From positions 39,935,409-39,999,408 of the forward strand of contig NC_084830.1 in assembly GCF_033115175.1 (NCBI RefSeq): 64,000 nt of DNA. The letters run 5' to 3'. Positions 56,715 through 64,000 of the stretch are shown one piece after another. Below the pieces are notes generated by a model. It did not search any database. It was not told where the DNA came from and saw only the letters and a program-made list of their open reading frames with translations. The stretch comes from Lepus europaeus. Its lineage: Eukaryota > Chordata > Mammalia > Lagomorpha > Leporidae. Made by a program: the position numbers and the translations under genes. Position 1 is the stretch's first letter, and each line of letters begins with the position of its first letter.

Positions 56715-57944
56715 ATCTTCACATTCTAATATTGAAGTGGTGTTGTTTCTTTGCTGGGGGTGGTTATGTTATCTTCCTTATTCTTGTTTCTTGAATTTCT
56801 GTGTTTCTTTTTAGGCATTTGTGGAGATACTTGGTGGATTTTTTCCTCTAGTGGCTTTTATCTTTGAACTATGCCTCTGTGACTTAGTGGAATGTCTGCT
56901 CTTTCTGTGAATTCCCAGAGGCATATGCTGGGTGTGGCCAGGGAACTCTGTTCAGTGTGCCAGGCTGGGGTCAGTATCCATTGTGGCACCCTAGTTGGGG
57001 GTGGTAGATCTCCTTTCTTTATCAGAAGGGAAGGTTTGATCAGCTTTGTTAGCGTAGTCACACCCTCACCTCCTCTCTTCCAAGGTGATCAGTGCCCAGA
57101 TGTTAGCCCACGGTGGGTGTGGTACTCATCCATGCTGCCGTAAGAATTGCACAAGGGATCTGTGCAGCCCTCACTGTGAGCACTGATCCTGTTGCAGTGA
57201 ACCAATCCAGGCAATCGGAGCTCTGAGTGTGTGGAGCCTCTCACAGTGATTGCCCGGAGAACCAGCTACACCGTGGACCCTTTTGTTCAGTCACACAGAG
57301 TTCCCACAGTCAGCATACAAAGCTCCCGCAGTCACGGGGTGCAGAGGATCCTCTCCACCCCACTAGTCTGTCCCACCCACAGAGAGGCAGAGACCCTCCC
57401 AGAGCCAGCTGTTTGTGGGTGTCCCACCTAGGTGGTTTGGGCCCCAGAGCCTGTGATACGTTGAGAGGCTGTGAGCACCTTACAGTCCTGCATAGTTGCC
57501 CAGCCCCCGTCAGTTCTCCCAGCCAGACTCAGGCGTCTCCTCTCAGCCAGTTGCTGGGTGCGTGGGCCTGAGCTGGCACAGCTGTTACCTATGTCCAGAA
57601 TGGCACCCGCCTTCTCTCAGCCAGTTGCCTGGCACCGTTGTTATGAGATTGGGGAGAGAAAAACATACCCTTCTTTTCCTCTAGGTTAGCAGTTACCTCG
57701 TCTCCCACAGGGCTCCAGGCCAGACATAGGTCATGCTCTCTCCAGTGCCGCAGGCTGCTGCAGTCTGACGTCACGGCACTCTCCAGAGCTGGTGTTCTCT
57801 CAGACTGTAAGCTCTTGGGGTCCTGTGTTGTGTCCATGCTTGTGCTGTCCGTCCACACCCTCCATGTAGATCCACAGCATCCTCTTCCTTTTATAGAATT
57901 TCCACTGCAGTTTTGTCCCTAACTCTACCTTAAGACTATACTCT

Positions 57945-58290
57945 TGGCGGGCGCCGTGGCTCAATAGGCTAATCCTCTGCCTGCGGCGCCGGCACACCAG
58001 GTTCTAATCCCGGTCGGGGCACCAGGTTTTGTCCTGGTTGCTCCTCTTCCAGGCCAGCTCTCTGCTGTGGCCAGGGAGTGCAGTGGAGGATGGCCCAAGT
58101 CCTTGGGCCCTGCACCCCATGGGAGACCAGGAGAAGCACCTGGCTCCTGGCTTCAGATCAGCACGATGCGCTGGCCTCAGTGCACCGGCCGCAGCGGCCA
58201 TTGGAGGGTGAACCAACAGCAAAAGGAAGACCTTTCTCTCTGTCTCTCTCTCTCACTGTCCACTCTGCCTGTCAAAAAAAAAAAAAAAAA
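57945..58290 (+). repeat. CSINE (TGTCAAAA class) in L1 5'UTR
   Basis: TSD AAGACTATACTCT (57932-57944) and AAGACTACACTCT (58291-58303), one mismatch. Confidence 0.95.
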
Positions 58291-58372
58291 AAGACTACAC
58301 TCTCTCTCCTTTTTTTAAAGTATCAGTAAGCAGTAAGCTCCCTCCCTATTCCACCATCTTGGTATCTCATGG

Positions 58373-59126
58373 CTTAATTCTTAGAAACTCTTTTATTGGA
58401 AGCTATTTTCTTTGCCATGAGTTTCAAAATCTATATTGAAACTCAAAGCTAAACTCTGACTGCTTTTGTTTCTTTGCATTGAAATTACAACAACCCATTT
58501 CTGAAAGTCATGTGGAGGAGAACCTGTTGCTGCCTGGAAGGGTAAAGGGAAAGAAGCAAATGCTAATATTTCAAACTGTTTTATCCTCACCTGAAGTTCA
58601 CCATGTATTCACCAGGCCTTGGATGAAAATCTGGAATTTAGATCTTCAAAGATCTAAAAGAGGCCACACAGAGAAATGAAAAGCTATTAATAAATTTGAA
58701 AACAACTCTAGTGAAGCTGCAAATAACGTATTTTGAACTGCTTTGATTCTCCAGCTTTCACTCAATCCCTGGGCATTGTCCCTCAACGGTGGCAGTAACA
58801 TACTTACTCATGTGTTTTACTGAATTTCATAGGAGCCCTTATTCCTTGGATGAGGAAACCAAGGCTTAGCAACATAGCTGTCTACCTGTAACTGGAGAGC
58901 TGAGATTTGAGTAGATACCTGTCCTGCTCCTGAGTCCAAACGCTCAGATCACACTATCCAAAAAAACTCTACACTTTTCTTTACATGATAACTTTATAAG
59001 AGAATTGTAATCCATTTCTTTAAAAACATACCAGGATACCTCAAAAGCTCATGGACATGGAATTAAAAGATAAATTTATATTGTCATGAAAAAAATTTGA
59101 AATCCATGCATAAAGGGAATATTCAG
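58373..59126. other. Unassigned, with MIR remnant
   Basis: About 58830-58950 resembles antisense MIR (CCTTGGATGAGGAAACCAAG, GCTTAGCAACATAGCTGTCT). The rest is unrecognised. Confidence 0.45.
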
Positions 59127-59382
59127 GGCCAGCGCTGTGGCTCACTTGGTTAATCCTTCTCCTGTGGCGCTGGCATCCCATATGGGCACCAGGTTCTAGT
59201 CCTGGTTGCTCCTCTTCCAGTCCAGCTCTCTGCTGTGGCCTGAGAAAGCAGTGGAGGATGGCCCAGGTGCTTGGTCCCCTGCACCCCATGGGAGACCGGG
59301 AGGAAGCACCTGGCTCCTGGCTTCGGATAGGCATAGCTCCGGCTGTAGTGGTCATTTGGGGGGTGAACCAATGGAAGGAAGA

Positions 59383-59413
<31 letters not shown>

Positions 59414-59446
59414 TACTGTCTAACTCTATCTGTCAAAAAAAAAAGA
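59127..59446 (+). repeat. CSINE (TGTCAAAA class)
   Basis: GGCCAGCGCTGTGGCTCACT to CTATCTGTC plus A-run, with GGAATATT on both sides as a short TSD. Confidence 0.93.
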
Positions 59447-60097
59447 GGAATATTTAAAAGCTCATGGATAATGTGTGTTATAGAAAAAAAGTTATGCATG
59501 AATTTCTAAGTTGTTTGTACCAAAATAAACTTATCTCTTAATTCAACTGTCTGTGAAATTTTCGAAGTATTTTCATGTATGAATTGGAGATTTATTTACA
59601 AGTTGAGAGTATTACTCTGCTAAGAGACAAAGTCAGACTACATTTCTTTCTAGCCATATGATTTTTTTTTTCTAATTGGGTACCTATTATATATATCCTT
59701 AAGAGAAGAGGGAGCAAAAGCAGTGATGAGTCATTCCCTGTGCTGGGCTAGCTCTTCTTCTTTAGTGCTAAGAGGGAAAAGTTGTGACTAGAATCATCAA
59801 ACTGAGTTCTACAAAATCATTACAAAAGCAATTAATTGGGTCATGTTCCACACTGCCTAATTTATCATAAGCATTGGGTCATCCTTTTTTTCTGCTCTCC
59901 CAAAACATGCCCTCCTGTGCCCTCTGCCCTTTTGAAATTCTCAGCTGTCCAGGGTTTTTATGGCATCTTTAGTTTATTACCCGAGAAGGTACATTGAGCC
60001 CTCAAAGAAGAAACAAGGAGTATGAGTCATGTTCTTGTTCACAGCATTTCTGTTTTTTACTGATGTCCTGGGTGCCATCATCTTTCTTCACAGCTTT
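59447..60097. other. Unassigned intergenic sequence
   Basis: No gene or repeat recognised. Confidence 0.5.
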
Positions 60098-60700
60098 TTC
60101 TTTAAAAATTATTTATTTAGGCGGTGCCGCAGCTCACTAGGCTAATCCTCCACCTGCGGCAGCAGCACCCCAGGTTCTAGTCCCAGTTGGGGAATCAGAT
60201 TCTGTCCCGGTTTCTCCTCTTCCAGTTCAGCTCTCTGCTGTGGCCCAGGAAGGCAGGGGTGGATGACCCAAGTCCTTGGGCCCTGTACCTGCATGGGAGA
60301 CCAGGAGAAAGCACTTGGCTCCTGGCTTCAGATCAGCGCGGTGCACCGGCCACAGCGGCCATTTAGGGGGTGAACCAACGGAAGGAAGACCTTTCTGTCT
60401 CTCTGTCTAACTCTGCCTGTCAAGAAACAAAATTATTCATTTATTTGAGAGGTAGAGTTATAAACAGAGACAGAGAGAAAGGTCTTCTTACCACTGGTTC
60501 ACTCCCCAAATGGCTGCAATGGCTGGAGCTGGGCCAATCTGAAGCCAGAAGCCAAGAACCAGGAGCTTCTTCGGGGTTTCCCACATGGTTGCAGGAGTTC
60601 AAGCCCTTGGGCCATCTTCTACTGCTTTCCCAGGGTATAGCAGAGAGCTGGATAGGAAAAGGAACAGCTGGGACACAGGTAGGCGCCACAGTGCTGGCCC
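60098..60700 (-). repeat. CSINE interrupted at its tail by another CSINE
   Basis: Tail at 60098-60119, body at 60444-60700. TSD CACAGCTTT at 60089-60097 and 60701-60709. The head is shortened, with the segment carrying CCATATGGGATGCC missing. Confidence 0.88.
60120..60428 (+). repeat. CSINE (TGTCAAAA class) nested in a minus-strand CSINE
   Basis: GGCGGTGCCGCAGCTCACTA to CTGCCTGTCAAG. TSD AAAATTATTTATTTA (60105-60119) and AAAATTATTCATTTA (60429-60443), one mismatch. Confidence 0.92.
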
Positions 60701-61054
60701 CACAGCTTTCATTTTAAGACATTCAGAGAACAATCTCAGGACTGTTTCTAGGTGGACAAAACAGGAGTTTAGATGGAATAAATGGATTCTATAGTTCAGT
60801 GCCACAAGGTTCAATCAAGCAAACAGAGCATCCCAGGATGTCTTGAGGACTGTGATTATGGGGCTGTCATTTACAGGCCTTGTGAGATTACCTATCAGAG
60901 AGCAAATTTCAATTTGACTTCATCCTCCTCTCATCAATATCCAGACTGCCTCCACTTCTACTCTAAACAGGTTTGCTCCTCATTTGCTTAAGGATTATCA
61001 CTCGAATAAGAAGAAGCATCAAATATAAAAGGGGAGAAGAAGCTCAGGTATTTG
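60701..61054. other. Unassigned intergenic sequence
   Basis: No gene or repeat recognised. Confidence 0.5.
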
Positions 61055-61262
61055 CAGCATTGCTATTCTGTGCCAGGCAACTTCACACTTTACATGGATT
61101 GGTTATCTCATTTTATCTTGAATGCAAGTCCCTTAAGCTCTACCCCACCTTCCCTAGACAGAGGAAACATTCATGCATAAAATCACTAAGTAATTCACCC
61201 CATATCTCACAATCAGTATTTGGTGGTTAGGATTTGAACCAAAGACTGTCCAACTCAAAAGC
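61055..61262 (-). repeat. MIR SINE fossil
   Basis: Antisense: CTATTCTGTGCCAGGCAACT, GGTTATCTCATTTTATCTTG, CCATATCTCACAATCAGTAT and TTAGGATTTGAACCAAAGAC. Confidence 0.8.
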
Positions 61263-61282
61263 CTATGTTGTTTCTTTTCTAC

Positions 61283-61452
61283 CAGTGGTTCAGTTAGAAC
61301 CAAGCCATAGTAGAATCACCTGGGGAATTTTTCAAGCAATGCTGGCACCTCAACTTCTACTCCAAAGCAGATAAGTCAAAATCTCTGAGAGTATGTCCAC
61401 AGTGTTTTTTAAAGCTCCCCAGATTATTCTCCTGTGCAGCTAGAGTTGAAAA
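61283..61452. mobile_element. MER5A (hAT non-autonomous DNA transposon)
   Basis: CAGTGGTTCAGTTAGAACCA, TAGAATCACCTGGGGAATTT, TTTTTTAAAGCTCCCCAGAT and TGTGCAGCTAGAGTTGA: near full length with inverted ends. Confidence 0.75.
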
Positions 61453-61749
61453 AAAATCTCTCCTCTACACCAAGTTTAATGTAAAATGTCAAGGGTGGAG
61501 AATGAACAAATTATTACAGATTCAGTGCTTATGGATGACTAATGTGTGACAACCCTATTGATCACGATAAAAATTATTTTGACATTTATACCAAAAGCAC
61601 TCTAATTGTACTTGCTGTCTCTGAAAATGTAATTCACACTATTCTCTCTAACTTGAATCAAGAATAGGAAACTGAACACAGAAATTCAAATTATTTTCTC
61701 CATTTTGCATCAGTGGTAAATGGAGAACTTGGCAAAAGAAGAAGAAAAT
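61453..61749. other. Unassigned intergenic sequence
   Basis: No gene or repeat recognised. Confidence 0.5.
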
Positions 61750-62135
61750 GTTCAGCCTGCTATGATTTAAATGATGGTGTCCCTTCCAGAATTCATGCTG
61801 AAACATAATACCCAAAGCAACAGTATCAACAAGTGTGGCCTCTGGGAGGTGATGAAGTGACGAAGGCAGAGCCCTTCCTTGGATTAGCACCTTCATATAA
61901 GAGCTTGAGGTTGAAAAAGTGCTCTCTTGTCCCTCTGCCTTCTGCCGTGTGAACACACAGTAGCAAGGTGCCATCTTGGAAGCAGGCAGACCAGGCCCTC
62001 GTGGACACTGCACCTACTAGCACTCTGATTTTGGACTTACAGCCTCTATAACTGTGAGAAATAAATTGTTGTTCTTTAGAAATTACCCAGTCTGTGGTAG
62101 TTTATTACAGCAGCACAAATGGATGGAGACATGGC
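61750..62135 (+). mobile_element. MaLR-type (ERVL-MaLR) LTR
   Basis: GCTATGATTTAAATGATGGT, CAGAATTCATGCTGAAACAT, GGCCTCTGGGAGGTGATGAA, GTGAGAAATAAATTGTTGTT, AAATTACCCAGTCTGTGGTA and an ending AAATGGATGGAGACA. The poly-A signal AATAAA is retained. Confidence 0.8.
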
Positions 62136-62313
62136 CTTTTATGTAATCCCCAGCACCTCACTTTTTCTGCCATCCAGGGCCCAGTGTATTCTAGCAGTTC
62201 AATCCCAAAGCCCCACTTGGCAAATGCATCTTAAAATTGCAGTATGCCTGAAGTGTCTTTCCAAAGGAAATAGAAAATAAATCCGGCACTTTGTTTCAAT
62301 ACCTATATTTCTT

Positions 62314-63271
62314 TTTTTTTTAACTTTTATTTAATGAATATAAATTTCCAATGTACAGCTTATGGATTACAATGCCTTCCCCCTCCCATAACTTCCCTCC
62401 CACCCGCAACCCTCCCCTCTCCCACTCCTTCTCCCCTTCCATTCACATCAAGATTCATTTGCAATTCTCTTTATATACAGAAGATCAATTTAGTATACAT
62501 TAAGTAAAGATTTCAGCAGTTTGCACCCACATAGAAACACAAAGTGAAACATACTGTTTGAGTTCTAGTTATAGCATTAAATCAAAATGTACAGCACATT
62601 AAGGACAGAGATCCCACATGAGGAGCATGTGCACAGTGACTCCTGTTGTTGACCCAACAAATTTACACTCTAGTTTATGGCACCAGTAACTACCCTAGGC
62701 TGTCGTCATGAGTTGCCAAGGCTATGGAAGCCTTCCAAGTTCGCCGACTCTGATCATATTTAGACAAGGTCATAAAAGACAGGGTGAGGATAGTAACCAA
62801 TGATCCTAAGAGTGGCATTAACCAGGTCTGAACAATTATACAGCATTAAGTGGGGAAGAGGACCATCAGTACACACAGGTTGGGAGTAGAGCCATTGGAG
62901 GTAGAGTAGAGGTTATGATTACAAAGGAATGAGGCCCAAGTGTGCTAGACAGGGTCTAGAACAAAGGACAGAGTCATTATTAGAGGACCTAAGAAAGGTG
63001 CTGTCTAAGCTACAATTAAGTTTTCTGATTGAGAGGCAAATAGAACCTGACAGAAGGGGCTTGATAATAATCTGTTGGGCTTTAGGCCTTGTAAGTTAAG
63101 AGGCCCAGACCTATCTATCTCTTCACATGGGGTACATCCTAAGGGAGGTGTGAACCTCCTAGGGGAAGGCACTCTGTTGACTTTCATTACTTGGCTGGCC
63201 TGGGAGGAGAGCTGGCCAGGTAAAAGCAGGTGGCATCTCTAACAAGACATTTACAGTTCTGCCTGCAATGA
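62314..63271 (-). mobile_element. 5'-truncated L1, 958 bp, perfect 17-bp TSD
   Basis: TSD CAATACCTATATTTCTT at 62297-62313 and 63272-63288. The tail lies at the left (TTAACTTTTATTTAATGAAT, AATTTCCAATGTACAGCTTA), followed by the C-rich antisense of the 3'UTR G-tract (62380-62440). It contains only 3'UTR and no coding sequence. The clean TSD indicates a recent lagomorph insertion. Confidence 0.95.
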
Positions 63272-63288
63272 CAATACCTATATTTCTT

Positions 63289-64000
63289 AAAAACTTCATA
63301 GAAGCTATGGAAATTATGCTGCAGCTTATAACTAGAATTCATCAAGAAGGAAGAAGGAGCTCATAGGTTCCACCAGCTTTGGATGCATAGAGTTGAAGGT
63401 TGGTTGCAAAACAAAACAAACCCAACCAACTAACCAAAAAAATGTATGCCATGCATGAGCCATCAGAGGCAGCATTGCAATTTCTGAAACTCAGGGTCTT
63501 CTGACAGTGTTGGAATCTAGGTGCCAGAGACCTTTGTCACAAGAAGCCTCTGCAGCATGAAGAGTGGGGCAGTGAAAGCTGAGAGGAGAAATTACAGAGG
63601 GAAAGAGGAGCGAGAGATGGGAGAAGCTTGCTGGATGAATGTAGCGCACTCTGCAAGCATCCCAGATCCTTCAGTCTGCAGGTGCCAGGAAAAGATGGAG
63701 AGCATCTGCAAGGGCTTTCTGTCTACATGAAGCAAGAACAGGGCCTTTGGACCTTTGCCTTGTAAACCACAGAAGTACCTCTGATTGGTCAACATTTCAC
63801 CCGGAGAAGGAGCAAAGTGGGCAACAGCAGGCTGGTGAAGAAGATACTGAGGCAGGTGGGACCTCGCAGGCGCCCTCAGATCACATAAATGGCACTGGCT
63901 AATTTGCCACCTGTGTGGCCAGGTGTGCTGTCTTCCCTTCCCTTAAGAGGCATCACACTAGAGCCTGAGAGTCAGGGATCCAGGTGGGATTAGAGCCATT
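63289..64000. other. Unassigned intergenic sequence
   Basis: No gene is called. The frame at 63521-63730 has no recognisable domain. A short AAACAAACCCAACC patch lies near 63412. Confidence 0.45.

Larger units (their letters stand above)
53930..58372 (-). mobile_element. L1 with ORF2 core deleted, carrying two CSINEs
   Basis: Antisense throughout. 3' end at about 53930 (CTTTTATTTAAGGTATACAA). ORF2 C-terminus: [18 protein letters not shown], then [15 protein letters not shown] (54658-54867). ORF2 N-terminus: VTLNINGLNSPVKRYRLAEW followed by IKKQNLSLCCLQ (to about 55490). ORF1 C-terminus: ARRQWLDVVQVLREKNCQPR (55546-55737). ORF1 continues to about 56800, then a GC-rich 5'UTR to about 58372 (CCACCATCTTGGTATCTCAT). 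N- and C-terminal ORF2 parts are fused near 55219, so roughly codons 70-950 (about 2.6 kb) are missing. Frames carry stops and shifts. Confidence 0.88.

Noticed and set aside
57227-57858. 114-codon and neighbouring frames at 57.2-57.9 kb
   Set aside because: They lie in the antisense GC-rich 5'UTR of the L1 at 53.9-58.4 kb.
1-64000. CRISPR array, operon, phage or defence system
   Set aside because: The window is mammalian nuclear DNA. Repeats are interspersed retroelements without regular spacing, and no bacterial gene organisation exists.

Overview
This window is vertebrate nuclear DNA and almost certainly lagomorph. More than 30 copies of the lagomorph C-repeat (CSINE, a tRNA-derived SINE) lie in it, together with L1 3' ends of the rabbit type. 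The sequence fits rabbit or a close relative. No bacterial or viral gene system is present, and I found no evidence of an undescribed functional system. What the window does hold is one recognisable host gene 5' end, one broken retrocopy, and a dense, datable record of nested retrotransposition. Repeat names are my recognition from memory, not database hits.

Gene content. The only protein-coding exon I can support is the first coding exon of FZD6 (frizzled-6, Wnt receptor) on the minus strand at 12984-13154. It ends in a clean GT donor. The rest of the gene lies to the left: positions 1-12983 are intron 2, with no further FZD6 exon visible. A CpG island at about 13860-14760 is the promoter and non-coding first exon region. 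Everything to the right (about 14.8-64 kb) looks like upstream intergenic DNA. In human the next gene upstream of FZD6 is BAALC, so the window probably lies in that interval (inference from human gene order).

Layout. 1-13 kb: FZD6 intron 2, rather SINE-poor (3 CSINEs), with L2, MIR and MER20 fossils. 13-14.8 kb: exon 2, intron 1, CpG island. 15.2-17.1 kb: a DNA-transposon relic and a MaLR-type LTR. 18-22.7 kb: old L1 relics carrying CSINEs. 23-33 kb: MIR, L2, MER20 and MER3-like fossils in otherwise unassigned sequence, a three-CSINE nest at 29.2-30.2 kb and a consensus CTCF-type motif at 32.6 kb. 33.9-39.2 kb: an old antisense L1 filled with CSINEs and a processed pseudogene of RBIS (C8orf59). 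39.5-42.9 kb: an LTR-like sequence split by a compound L1 insertion. 44-47 kb: an old antisense L1/HAL1 relic containing a CSINE that is itself split by a solo LTR. 51.4-52.3, 53.9-58.4 and 62.3-63.3 kb: younger L1 insertions, one with an internal 3'UTR duplication and one lacking most of ORF2.

How it fits together. The only inferred function is transcription of FZD6 leftward from the CpG island. The upstream 50 kb may hold regulatory DNA (the CTCF-type motif and unassigned unique blocks), but nothing in the sequence proves this. The two CSINE classes named below are one ending in TGTCAAAA (often with longer, cleaner target-site duplications) and one ending in CAAATAAATAAA. Target-site duplications (TSDs) are given where I could read both copies.
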